Shown: positions 24,884 through 32,581 of the stretch, piece by piece
Numbering within the stretch: position 1 is the stretch's first letter
How the letters are laid out: each line of letters begins with the position of its first letter
Source: Helicobacteraceae bacterium
GTDB taxonomy: Bacteria > Campylobacterota > Campylobacteria > Campylobacterales > Sulfurimonadaceae
Assembly (NCBI GenBank): GCA_027052175.1
Contig: JALUFE010000045.1
Span: 6,743 to 44,028 of the forward strand
DNA length: 37,286 bases
Reading direction: 5' to 3'
The notes under the pieces: generated by a model
Database searches by the model: none
What the model saw: the letters and a program-made list of their open reading frames with translations, nothing else
Told to the model about the DNA's origin: nothing
Program-made: the position numbers and the translations under genes

Positions 24884-26140
24884 ATGCGTATTTTGATGCT
24901 TCTCTTTGTTCCTGTATCACTGCTTTTCTCCTACTCACAAATGAATATATATAACAATAAAGCACAGATATTCAAAAAAGAGCGTCTTGTGTCCAATATA
25001 ATCCAAAATATTCCGCAAACGATGATAGAGAGCAGTTTTATCATCTATAAGCCAAAGATAGCGAGCTATACCTATAAAAAAGGGAATAAAACTTCTCTGT
25101 ACGATGTGTGGGCAAGCTACAAAAACAAAACGGTGTTTTACAAGAACAAAGAGGTGACTCTTCGTTACATACAACAGCCTTATGCACTTGTAGAACTGCC
25201 GAATAAAAAGTTGGAAACGGTAGAACTCAAAGAGATTCTCTTTCCACCCTATGAGGGTACTTTTCTTGCAACTCCAAATCATATAGTTTTGCCAAAAAGA
25301 TATGCCCAAAGAGAGATACGTTATGGATATATGCTCGAAAGGATACACTGGAAAAGTTTCTATATTATGAAATTTGAAAAATACAATCAGGCACAACTGA
25401 AAGGAAAGTTCGAGATCACGAACGATACGGATACGGATTTTCATCTTGACGCCGTTCGTCTCATAGCGGGGACTCAAAACAATTCGATCTCTTCCTACGC
25501 TCCCAACTACTACAGGACAACCAGATACAAAGCTCGTTCTATTTCTCTCAAGAGCATACGCTCGGCACCCATGCAGAATTACTACAGTTATACGTATAAA
25601 AGAGAGATCACTCTCCCTTCCCATGCAAAAAGTTACATCTCTTTTATGGACAGGCGTATTTTGATAACAAAAAAATATACCGTGCATCTTTCCGATCCAA
25701 GATATCTTGATGAAGAAAACAAAAAAGTTCCACAGGTAAGTGTTCAATTCAAAGTCCCTGAGGCTCTGCCTTATGGAACGGTGCTTTTTATAAATCAAAA
25801 AAGAGTCTATCTCGGTGATGCTAAGATCGCAAACACACCTAAAGATGTCTATATATTGCTTGATATTGGGAAGGATTTTTTTTCGATTGTCAAAGAGCGT
25901 CTTGTAGATATTCGAAACTTTAAAGATGGTGTACGCTCGACCGTGGAGTACACTCTTACAAACCGTTCGAAAAAAGAGCGGACATATCGACTTTTTGTTC
26001 CTTTACCAGAGGCAAAAAGGGCGTCGATTACGACAACGAAAAAATACAGATTCAAAGATGCCAATACGCTTCTGTTTGAAATCAGCCTCGCTCCAAACAG
26101 ACATGAGCAGTTTGATGTGACTTATGAACAAAGGAAATAG
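24884..26140 (+). CDS. Exported protein with DUF4139-like C-terminal domain
   Basis: The 418-residue product has a signal peptide (MRILMLLFVPVSLLFSYS). A beta-rich region follows that contains LYDVWASYKN and FLATPNHIVL. The C-terminal half shows the strand pattern of DUF4139 proteins: TVEYTLTNRSKKERTYRLFVPLPE, with an earlier FEITNDTDTDFHLDAVRLIAG block. DUF4139 proteins are exported, of poorly known function, and usually carry an N-terminal DUF4140 coiled coil that I do not see here. The start has SD AAAGGA. The stop touches the ATG of the exonuclease gene, so the two are probably co-translated. The family call is tentative. Confidence 0.65.
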   Translation: MRILMLLFVPVSLLFSYSQMNIYNNKAQIFKKERLVSNIIQNIPQTMIESSFIIYKPKIASYTYKKGNKTSLYDVWASYKNKTVFYKNKEVTLRYIQQPYALVELPNKKLETVELKEILFPPYEGTFLATPNHIVLPKRYAQREIRYGYMLERIHWKSFYIMKFEKYNQAQLKGKFEITNDTDTDFHLDAVRLIAGTQNNSISSYAPNYYRTTRYKARSISLKSIRSAPMQNYYSYTYKREITLPSHAKSYISFMDRRILITKKYTVHLSDPRYLDEENKKVPQVSVQFKVPEALPYGTVLFINQKRVYLGDAKIANTPKDVYILLDIGKDFFSIVKERLVDIRNFKDGVRSTVEYTLTNRSKKERTYRLFVPLPEAKRASITTTKKYRFKDANTLLFEISLAPNRHEQFDVTYEQRK

Positions 26141-26887
26141 ATGGCAAAATACATACTGCTCGATACGGAAACTACGGGAGCGGGAGAGCAAGACCGCATT
26201 ATCCAGCTTGGATATCTTGTTTTGGAGGGGGCGAAGACGGAGGTACACAATGACTTCTGTAGCAGTGAAGTTCCCATAAACTACAGTGCGATGGAGGTTC
26301 ATGGTATTACGCCTGAGATGATAGAGGGCAAGCCGAAATGTACTGAGGTAGCGGCATACAAAAGACTGCTTGAGCTGAATAAGCCGGAAAATTATCTCAT
26401 CATTCACAATGCCCCGTTTGATGTCGGAATGTTGGAGAAAGAGGGATTTCAAAACAGAATGCAACTCATCGATACACTCCGTGTAGCCAAACATCTGCTT
26501 CCAAATGAAGAGGGACACAGGCTACAGTATTTTCGTTATAAGATGGGATTGTACAAGCTCGAAGAGGCGGAAGCGAAGAGGCTCGGTGTAGAGGTCAAAG
26601 CCCATGACGCCATAGGGGATGTACTTGTGCTCAAATTGCTGCTGAGTGAGTTGAGAAAGCTGGTGATGCAGCAATATCCAGGTGAGGACAGTGTCGCCAA
26701 AATGGTTGAATTGACGAAAACACCGATATTTATAGAGAAGTTTCGTTTTGGCAAATACAAGGGCAAAACGCTCGAAGAGGTAGCGTTACAGGACAGGAGT
26801 TACCTTGAGTGGATGTTGTCGAAGATGGAGAATCTCGACGACGACCTTCGCTACTCTATCAACAAAGTGCTTGGGAAAGCAGGATAG
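26141..26887 (+). CDS. DEDDh 3'-5' exonuclease, DnaQ/ExoX-like
   Basis: The 248 residues comprise an RNase T/DnaQ exonuclease fold (about 1-170) with all metal and general-base residues in place: D8 and E10 in LLDTETTG, D94 in HNAPFDVGML, H155 and D160 in KAHDAIGD. A C-terminal module about 195-245 reads FRFGKYKGKTLEEVALQDRS, like the small domain of exodeoxyribonuclease X that contacts DNA. It probably trims single-stranded DNA in repair, or proofreads. Its ATG directly follows the TAG of the DUF4139-like gene, with the SD AAGGAA inside that gene's last codons. Confidence 0.88.
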   Translation: MAKYILLDTETTGAGEQDRIIQLGYLVLEGAKTEVHNDFCSSEVPINYSAMEVHGITPEMIEGKPKCTEVAAYKRLLELNKPENYLIIHNAPFDVGMLEKEGFQNRMQLIDTLRVAKHLLPNEEGHRLQYFRYKMGLYKLEEAEAKRLGVEVKAHDAIGDVLVLKLLLSELRKLVMQQYPGEDSVAKMVELTKTPIFIEKFRFGKYKGKTLEEVALQDRSYLEWMLSKMENLDDDLRYSINKVLGKAG

Positions 26888-26896
26888 AAAAAGGAT

Positions 26897-27307
26897 TTAC
26901 TTTTCGTTTCTGCAGTTTTCGCAGAGTCCTGAAAGGACAAGATTGGCAGATTCTATTTCGAAAGTAGAATTTTTGGAAGCGTTTTGGATGATGTCGTCGA
27001 GATTGAGATGAATATCCCAGACATTATGACACTTTTTGCATTGCAAGTGCGCATGAGATGCTTTTGTAAGTTCGTAGACACTTTTTTGTTCGGGAAGTTT
27101 CACTTCGCTTACGAAAGCGTTTTCCATCATGATGTTGATATTTTTATAAATCGTGGCGAGCGAAAGAGAGTTGAACTTTTGTTTCAACACTTCGTAGAGC
27201 TGCTCGATGCTGAGATGACCGTACATAGCCAGGGCTTCGGTAATAGCGATTCGCTGCGGAGTGGCTTTGAGATGATAGTTTCTGAGTTGATTGATATAAT
27301 TTTCCAT
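26897..27307 (-). CDS. Fur-family regulator, PerR-like
   Basis: The 136-residue dimeric metal-dependent repressor has a winged helix (about 1-80: LKATPQRIAITEAL, and the recognition helix region SLATIYKNINIMMENAFV). A dimer/metal domain follows with H85 and H87 and two CXXC pairs (C90/C93 and C129/C132) for structural zinc. The short N-terminus and His pattern fit PerR more than Fur, but the key Asp/His set cannot be assigned with confidence. The likely targets include peroxide defence. The ATG at 27307 has no Shine-Dalgarno and lies six bases after a TATAAT, so the mRNA is probably leaderless. It is convergent with the exonuclease gene, with a nine-base gap. Confidence 0.93.
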   Translation of the reverse strand: MENYINQLRNYHLKATPQRIAITEALAMYGHLSIEQLYEVLKQKFNSLSLATIYKNINIMMENAFVSEVKLPEQKSVYELTKASHAHLQCKKCHNVWDIHLNLDDIIQNASKNSTFEIESANLVLSGLCENCRNEK

Positions 27308-27319
27308 AATGAGATTATA
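27306..27319 (-). promoter_or_regulatory. Promoter and palindromic operator overlapping the Fur-family start codon
   Basis: On the minus strand TATAAT (27314-27319) is six bases from the ATG. The same bases form the palindrome ATAAT-GAG-ATTAT (27306-27318), similar in composition to Fur/PerR boxes. Binding there would block RNA polymerase and the start codon together, suggesting autoregulation. Confidence 0.5.
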
Positions 27320-27360
27320 TACTATTTTTCGTTATATCAGACTTTAAGTATAAGAGAGAA

Positions 27361-27379
27361 GACCCACTTTCAGTGGATC
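27361..27379 (-). terminator. Terminator after pckA
   Basis: An 8-bp stem (GATCCACT/AGTGGGTC with one G-T pair) and a 3-base loop lie 15 bases after the pckA stop. A C/U-rich tract follows. It sits between pckA and the Fur-family promoter. Confidence 0.65.
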
Positions 27380-27394
27380 TTAAATAACGTGAGA

Positions 27395-28984
27395 TTATGA
27401 CTCGATTTTCGGTCCTGCAGCGGAGAAGTCGAATTCACTCTCTTCGTTTTGATATTTTTTGAAATTTTCGATAAACATTTCGGCAAGACGATCACGTGTC
27501 TGATCGAATGCCTCTTTGTCTTCCCAGGCTTCTCTCGGATTGAGGACATTTGGATCGATGTCACCAAGTGTTTTCGGTACATGGAGTCGGAACGTTTTTG
27601 TGACATCGAATTCACTCTCGTTGATACTGCCGTCAAGTATAGCGTTGATGCAGGCGCGTGTGTCTTTGATGCTCATTCTTTTTCCGACACCGTAACCACC
27701 GCCCGTCCAGCCTGTATTGACAAGGTAGACGTTGACACCGTATTTGTCGATTTTCTCACCCAAAAGTTTTGCATAGACTGTCGGGTGTAGTGGCAGGAAC
27801 GCTTCACCAAAACAAGCGCTGAAAGTCGCAACAGGCTCCGTGATGCCGCGCTCGGTCCCCGCTACTTTTGCAGTGTATCCGCTGAGAAAATAGTACATTG
27901 CCTGTTCCCGTGTTAGTTTGGAAACCGGAGGCAGAACTCCAAATGCATCTGCCGTGAGGAAAATGATGTTCTTGGGATGACCCGCCATGAGATTCGGCTG
28001 ATGGTTTTTTATATGTTCGATAGGGTAAGAGACTCGTGTGTTTTCGGTTTTGCTGCCGTCGCAGTAGTCCACCGCACCGTTTACGTCGCATATGATGTTT
28101 TCAAGCAGCGCGTTTCTTTTGATGGCATTGTAGATTTCTGGCTCGCTTTCTGGATCGAGGTTGATGACTTTTGCGTAGCATCCGCCTTCGAAGTTGAAAA
28201 CTCCTTCGTCATCCCAGCCATGCTCGTCATCACCGATCAGCTTTCTCTTCGGATCGGTCGAGAGTGTCGTCTTTCCGGTTCCGGAAAGCCCGAAGAAGAG
28301 AGCGGTGTCGCCCGCTTCCCCGACATTTGCCGAGCAGTGCATCGAGAGTTTGCCTTCCAGCGGTAGCCAGTAGTTCATCATAGAAAAGATACCTTTTTTC
28401 ATTTCGCCGCCATAGTAGGTGCCGCCAATAATGGCGATGTTCTCTTCTACATCGAAAGCGACAAATACTTCGGAGTTGAGACCATGCTCCTTCCACTTTT
28501 CATCGACCGCTTTACAGGCATTAAAGAGTGTGAAGTCGGGTTTGAAGCCTTCAAGTTCTTCCTCAGTTGGGCGGATAAACATATTTTTGACAAAGTGGGC
28601 TTGCCAGGCGAGTTCGGAGATAAAGCGTACGTTTCTTCTTGAAGCTTTACTCGCTCCAGCGTATGCATCAACGACATAAAGACTTTTGCCGCTGAGCTCT
28701 TTTTTCGCTATCTCAAACAGTTCTTGGAAAACTTCTGGCGAGATCTTTTGGTTGACATCGCCCCATGCGATGTATCGATTGGAAGGTTCTCTGTTGACGA
28801 AGTACTTGTCTTTGGGACTTCGTCCGGTGAAAATACCCGTATCGACTGCCGTCGCACCGCTTTGTGTCATCACGCACTCGCCGTTTTTGAGTTCATGATC
28901 GATCAATTCGTCATAACTAGGATTGTAAAAGACCTCTTTAATATCGGATAATCCCGCTTCTTCGAGTTGTTTGACTATACTCAT
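27395..28984 (-). CDS. pckA: Phosphoenolpyruvate carboxykinase (ATP)
   Basis: The enzyme interconverts oxaloacetate plus ATP and PEP plus CO2. It links the reductive or oxidative TCA cycle to gluconeogenesis. Starting at the ATG at 28984 gives 529 residues beginning [17 protein letters not shown]. An upstream GTG at 29056 would add 24 residues that coincide with an RNA hairpin and do not look like protein. The phosphate loop is [14 protein letters not shown], the PEPCK signature is [21 protein letters not shown], and the substrate Arg region is FTGRSPKDK. It is monocistronic, with its own promoter, structured leader and terminator. Confidence 0.99.
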   Translation of the reverse strand: MSIVKQLEEAGLSDIKEVFYNPSYDELIDHELKNGECVMTQSGATAVDTGIFTGRSPKDKYFVNREPSNRYIAWGDVNQKISPEVFQELFEIAKKELSGKSLYVVDAYAGASKASRRNVRFISELAWQAHFVKNMFIRPTEEELEGFKPDFTLFNACKAVDEKWKEHGLNSEVFVAFDVEENIAIIGGTYYGGEMKKGIFSMMNYWLPLEGKLSMHCSANVGEAGDTALFFGLSGTGKTTLSTDPKRKLIGDDEHGWDDEGVFNFEGGCYAKVINLDPESEPEIYNAIKRNALLENIICDVNGAVDYCDGSKTENTRVSYPIEHIKNHQPNLMAGHPKNIIFLTADAFGVLPPVSKLTREQAMYYFLSGYTAKVAGTERGITEPVATFSACFGEAFLPLHPTVYAKLLGEKIDKYGVNVYLVNTGWTGGGYGVGKRMSIKDTRACINAILDGSINESEFDVTKTFRLHVPKTLGDIDPNVLNPREAWEDKEAFDQTRDRLAEMFIENFKKYQNEESEFDFSAAGPKIES

Positions 28985-29070
28985 TATGCATTGCCTTCTG
29001 ATGTATGGACACCTCCAAAACCTTGTTTTAGAGTTGAAGGTCTTACAGGTGTCCACATGATTTTTTTTCT
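28985..29070 (-). promoter_or_regulatory. Structured 5' leader of pckA
   Basis: If transcription starts about 7 bases after the TATAAT at 29077-29082, the leader is about 86 bases. Most of it folds into one long hairpin. The base stem is TGGACACCT/AGGTGTCCA (29006-29014 with 29047-29055), extended by ATG/CAT across a 2-base bulge. Inside, ACCTT/AAGGT or CTAAAAC/GTTTTGG can form as mutually exclusive stems. The SD-like AGAAGG follows the base stem. It does not match a riboswitch class I know. Confidence 0.6.
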
Positions 29071-29076
29071 GCTGAA

Positions 29077-29082
29077 ATTATA
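29077..29082 (-). promoter_or_regulatory. Candidate -10 box of pckA
   Basis: TATAAT on the minus strand, in the context TAGTAGTATAATTTC, lies just upstream of the hairpin leader. The -35 region is T-rich without a clear hexamer. Confidence 0.55.
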
Positions 29083-29197
29083 CTACTACTAAACCTAAAT
29101 TTAAAGTAAAAACGGCGCAAATCGGTCTATTTTTGGAAAATATTTTTTTTCCTCCTTTTTTTCTTCTCGTTGAAATTTATTTTAAGGTTTGATTGTA

Positions 29198-29203
29198 TAT
29201 AAT
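29198..29203 (+). promoter_or_regulatory. Candidate -10 box of tRNA-Val
   Basis: TATAAT (context TGTATATAATTCC) lies 23 bases before the mature tRNA 5' end. A TTGAAA occurs 22 bases upstream of it, too far to be an ideal -35. Confidence 0.55.
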
Positions 29204-29226
29204 TCCACTCCACAAACCAAAAATGT

Positions 29227-29301
29227 GGTCGCGTAACTCAGTGGTAGAGTGCTTCCTTGACATGGAAGTGGTCACTGGTTCGAGTCCAGTCGTGACCACC
29301 A
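29227..29301 (+). tRNA. tRNA-Val (anticodon GAC)
   Basis: A complete 75-base cloverleaf with encoded CCA. The acceptor is GGTCGCG/CGTGACC (one G-U pair) and the D stem is ACTC/GAGT. The anticodon stem CTTCC/GGAAG encloses TTGACAT with anticodon GAC. The T stem is ACTGG/CCAGT around TTCGAGT. Confidence 0.98.
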
Positions 29302-29356
29302 TTTCCTTCTACAGAACTTTCAAAACAAACTTCTATTCGTTCACGTATCTTTATGT

Positions 29357-29362
29357 TATAAT
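29357..29362 (+). promoter_or_regulatory. Candidate -10 box of greA and the downstream run
   Basis: TATAAT (context GTTATAATCCCG) lies 35 bases before the greA ATG, with no clear -35. It may drive the whole plus-strand run through mlaF, because no terminator is obvious between these genes. Confidence 0.5.
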
Positions 29363-29397
29363 CCCGATTAACAACCCAACTTTAGAAGAGAGGAAAT

Positions 29398-29895
29398 ATG
29401 GAAAAAGTCGAACCGATGACACTCTACGGATATGAAAAACTTCAAGAAGAAGTCAAAGATTTGCGGGATGTCAAAAGACCCGCCGTCGTGAAAGCTATCG
29501 AAGAGGCGCTAGAACATGGAGATTTGAAAGAAAATGCCGAGTATCATGCTGCCAAAGAGCAGCAAAAGCAGATCGATCAGCGTCTTGCAGAACTTGCAGA
29601 AATGCTCGGTAATGCGAAGATCGTCGATCCAAGTGAACTGGAGCATTCCAAAGTGAGTTTCGGCTCTACGGTTACGCTTGAGGACTTCGATACGGGTGAA
29701 GAGGTGACATATACGATTGTCGGCGGATGTGAAAGTGATCCTGACCGTGGACTTATCTCTTTCAATTCACCGCTTGCCAAACAGCTTCTCGGCAAAGAGG
29801 AGGGTGATGAGGTTACCGTCATCCTGCCCGGAGGCAAAAAGGAGTACGAGGTTGTCGAGATAACCTACAAGGAGATTCCTTTTGAGTGCAATTAA
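29398..29895 (+). CDS. greA: Transcription elongation factor GreA
   Basis: GreA enters the RNA polymerase secondary channel and stimulates cleavage of backtracked RNA. The 165 residues show the N-terminal coiled coil (about 1-80), with tip acidic residues in EHGDLKENAEYHAAKEQQ. The C-terminal FKBP-like domain has SFGSTVTLED, ISFNSPLAKQLLGKEEGDEV and the final PGGKKEYEVVEI. The SD GAGAGGAA supports the ATG. Its 3' end overlaps argC by 14 bases. Confidence 0.98.
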   Translation: MEKVEPMTLYGYEKLQEEVKDLRDVKRPAVVKAIEEALEHGDLKENAEYHAAKEQQKQIDQRLAELAEMLGNAKIVDPSELEHSKVSFGSTVTLEDFDTGEEVTYTIVGGCESDPDRGLISFNSPLAKQLLGKEEGDEVTVILPGGKKEYEVVEITYKEIPFECN

Positions 29896-30886
29896 CGTAG
29901 GGATTGTCGGCGTCAGCGGTTATACGGGGCTTGAGCTTGTCAAGATGCTGCATGCACATCCGAAATTTGAACTTGCCTATGTGGCAAACAGTGAAGGCGA
30001 CACCTCTCTTGCAGCATTACACCCTGCTCTCAAAAGTGTATGCGATCTGCCTGTAGAAAAAGCGGATGTGAAAGAGGCAAGCAGGCGATGTGAACTTGTT
30101 TTTCTCGCTCTTCCGCATAAAACGGCCATGGCTTTCGTCAAACCGTTGGTGGAGTATGGCTGTCGGGTGGTGGACCTTTCTGCCGATTATCGTCTCCCGC
30201 TCGAAATTTATGAGAAACATTATACGGAGCATACGGACAGACACAATCTGCCAAAGGCAGTGTACGGCCTGCCTGAACTTTATAGAAATGCCATTGCTTC
30301 CGCACAAATCGTCGCCAATCCGGGCTGTTTTCCGACATCCGCCATACTTGGGGCATGGCCTTTTGTTTCCAAAAGGGTGGAGAATTCCCCTGTTATCGTC
30401 GATGCCAAGACAGGTGTAAGCGGAGCGGGAAAGAAGCTGAGTGAGACGACGCATTTTGTCAATGTCAACGAAAATCTTTTCGCTTACAATCCGCTTGGGC
30501 ACAGACACGCACCGGAAATTGCTCACAAATTGGGACTGGAAGAGAGTGAAGTCGTTTTCGTTCCGCATCTTTGCCCGATTACACGGGGAATGATCAGTTC
30601 GATCTATATGCAGATAGACGAAGCGCTCGATGCGAAGAGCTTTATCAAGAAATTTTATGAACATGAACCGTTTATCCGCATTCTCGACAAACCTGTCGAT
30701 ATGAAAAGCGTTGCCGGGACGAACTTTTGCGATATCTTTGTCAAACAGCAGGGTTCTACACTGTTCATCTCCAGTGCGATCGACAATCTTCAACGGGGAG
30801 CCTCATCGCAGGCAGTGGTCAATGCAAATATAATGATGCATCTGCCCGAAGAACTTGGAATACCGAAAATAGCGTATGTTCCATAG
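29882..30886 (+). CDS. argC: N-acetyl-gamma-glutamyl-phosphate reductase
   Basis: ArgC reduces N-acetylglutamyl phosphate to the semialdehyde with NADPH, the third step of arginine synthesis. The start is a TTG at 29882 inside the end of greA. AAGGAG stands seven bases upstream and no ATG fits. The 334 residues begin with the NADPH-binding NVGIVGVSGYTGLELVKML. The catalytic Cys149 is in ANPGCFPTSAILG, and VDAKTGVSGAGK and GHRHAPEI are typical. The overlap and rare start suggest translation coupled to greA and a modest level. Confidence 0.97.
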   Translation: MSAINVGIVGVSGYTGLELVKMLHAHPKFELAYVANSEGDTSLAALHPALKSVCDLPVEKADVKEASRRCELVFLALPHKTAMAFVKPLVEYGCRVVDLSADYRLPLEIYEKHYTEHTDRHNLPKAVYGLPELYRNAIASAQIVANPGCFPTSAILGAWPFVSKRVENSPVIVDAKTGVSGAGKKLSETTHFVNVNENLFAYNPLGHRHAPEIAHKLGLEESEVVFVPHLCPITRGMISSIYMQIDEALDAKSFIKKFYEHEPFIRILDKPVDMKSVAGTNFCDIFVKQQGSTLFISSAIDNLQRGASSQAVVNANIMMHLPEELGIPKIAYVP

Positions 30887-31616
30887 CGATATCCTTCTCA
30901 AGGAGGGGGCTGTTTTCATCACCGATGCCCACTACAACAGGCCAAAAGGAGAAACGGCTTTAAAAAAGCTGCTGGATGGAATAGCGGCGAAAAAGATCGA
31001 AACTCCGCAGCTTTTTCTGTTGGGCGATATTTTCGATGCTCTTTTTGGGGGTGTACCTTATACTGCGGTAGAGAATGAAGAGATCATCGACTTGATTCAA
31101 GAGATAGCAAAAGAGAGAGAAGTCATTTACCTTGAAGGCAATCATGACTTTCAGCTTCAGAAATTCTTTCAAAAAGATGTCACGCTCTTTCCGATCAAGA
31201 AGCAGCCCATTGTGATAGAGGGAAACGGCAGGCGTATCTGCCTGGCTCATGGAGACTTCGACGCTCCGTTTGGATACAGGTTCTACACTGCACTCATACG
31301 CAATCCTTTCATTCTTTTCTTTTTAAATCTCTACGATTCGTTGACAAATCACTCCATACTCAATTTCGTCGAGCGCCATATGTCCAAAAAAGAGCAGTGC
31401 AATGAGTTCACATGGTTTGAGGATTTTGCAAAAAAACGCTTTGAGAAAGGCTGCGGATGCGATCTTTTCGTCGATGGACATTTTCATCAAAACAGAAGTT
31501 TTTCTTATCCACAGTGCAAGTATGTCAATCTCGGTGCTTTTGCTTGCAATCAAAGATATTTTGTTGTAAAATTTGTCCAAGATGAAATAATATTCGAAGA
31601 GTGTACACTTCGATAG
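30876..31616 (+). CDS. lpxH: UDP-2,3-diacylglucosamine hydrolase-like metallophosphoesterase
   Basis: LpxH removes UMP from UDP-2,3-diacylglucosamine to give lipid X, at the cytoplasmic face of the inner membrane in lipid A synthesis. The 246 residues contain the calcineurin-like metal motifs in order: D17 and H19 (ITDAHY), FLLGDIFD, EGNHD, AHGDFD and DGHFH. The hydrophobic FILFFLNLYDSL helix is like the membrane-contact cap of LpxH. It overlaps the argC 3' end by 11 bases. Other calcineurin phosphoesterases are possible, but GNHD-to-DGHFH spacing and length favour LpxH. Confidence 0.82.
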   Translation: MFHSDILLKEGAVFITDAHYNRPKGETALKKLLDGIAAKKIETPQLFLLGDIFDALFGGVPYTAVENEEIIDLIQEIAKEREVIYLEGNHDFQLQKFFQKDVTLFPIKKQPIVIEGNGRRICLAHGDFDAPFGYRFYTALIRNPFILFFLNLYDSLTNHSILNFVERHMSKKEQCNEFTWFEDFAKKRFEKGCGCDLFVDGHFHQNRSFSYPQCKYVNLGAFACNQRYFVVKFVQDEIIFEECTLR

Positions 31617-31626
31617 AGGGGTATGT

Positions 31627-32571
31627 ATGGGCTTGGACAGTTCGCTCAAAGTGGGTTCCAACGAGATGGAGCTGGTAGATTTTCGCATCTACAAAAAAGA
31701 GGGTGACAAGGTATATGAGGGGATCTACGGTATCAACGTCTCAAAAGTGCGTGAGATCATCAAGGTGCCTAAACTCACGGAACTTCCCGGAACACCGGAG
31801 TATATAGAGGGGATTTTCGATCTCCGCAATGTCGTCATTCCGGTCATAAACCTTGCAAAGTGGATGGGTATCGAAGAACCTGAAGACGCAAAGAAAAACG
31901 CTCGTGTCATCATTACCGAGTTTAACAACGTGCTTATCGGTTTTATTGTTCATGAGGCCAAACGCATACGTCGAATCAGCTGGAGCGACATAGAGCCGGC
32001 AACATTCGCCAGTGCCGGCGGTGCGCTCGATGGGAGCAAGATAACGGGTGTGACCCGTATAGAGGATGATGCGGTCCTGCTTATCCTCGATCTTGAAAGT
32101 GTCGTTCAGGATCTGGGACTCTACGAGCCGGATGTAGACGACATTCCTCAAGAGGTTGAAAAATTCAAAGGCCTGGCACTTGTTCTCGACGATTCTCTGA
32201 CGGCACGAAAGATTGTCAAAGACGCATTGGAGAAGATGGGATTCGATGTGATCGAAGCGAGTGACGGTGAGGATGCATTGCAGAAACTGGAAGAACTCTA
32301 CAGCGTTTACGAAGATGAGATTACGGAGAAGCTCAAAATTATCGTCTCCGATGTCGAGATGCCGAGGATGGACGGTTTCCATTTTGCGGCACGAGTGAAA
32401 GATGATGAACGTTTTAGCTCCATACCGATAGTCTTTAACTCCTCGATCAGTGATCATTTCAGTGAAAACAGAGGTCTTGAGGCCGGAGGCGAAGGGTATT
32501 TGGTCAAGTTCCAGGCAAATCAATTTTATGACGAAGTGGCGCGTGTCGTGCATGCACATATGAAGAAGTAG
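31627..32571 (+). CDS. cheV: Chemotaxis coupling protein CheV (CheW-REC)
   Basis: CheV links chemoreceptors to CheA through a CheW domain and is tuned by phosphorylation of its receiver. The 314 residues have a CheW domain (about 15-165: GIYGINVSKVREIIKVP, LPGTPEYIEGIFDLRNVVIPVI). The receiver (about 180-314) has LVLDDS, acceptor Asp in IIVSDVEMPRMDG and Lys in GYLVKF. The ATG at 31627 follows a GGGG-containing site ten bases past the lpxH stop. It is the first gene of the cheV-cheA-cheW cluster, an order also found in Campylobacter. Confidence 0.96.
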   Translation: MGLDSSLKVGSNEMELVDFRIYKKEGDKVYEGIYGINVSKVREIIKVPKLTELPGTPEYIEGIFDLRNVVIPVINLAKWMGIEEPEDAKKNARVIITEFNNVLIGFIVHEAKRIRRISWSDIEPATFASAGGALDGSKITGVTRIEDDAVLLILDLESVVQDLGLYEPDVDDIPQEVEKFKGLALVLDDSLTARKIVKDALEKMGFDVIEASDGEDALQKLEELYSVYEDEITEKLKIIVSDVEMPRMDGFHFAARVKDDERFSSIPIVFNSSISDHFSENRGLEAGGEGYLVKFQANQFYDEVARVVHAHMKK

Positions 32572-32581
32572 GAGTGAAAAT

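Noticed and set aside
24727-24954. Small plus-strand reading frame of 75 codons before the DUF4139-like gene
   Set aside because: It has no Shine-Dalgarno, overlaps the signal peptide region in another frame, and shows no recognisable composition.
28985-29056. N-terminal extension of PEP carboxykinase from a GTG at 29056
   Set aside because: The added residues coincide with the leader hairpin, are not family-like, and the total length would be too long.
29006-29068. Plus-strand terminator (hairpin followed by eight T residues)
   Set aside because: No plus-strand gene ends upstream. The same repeat is better explained as the pckA leader on the minus strand, although the T-run is noted.
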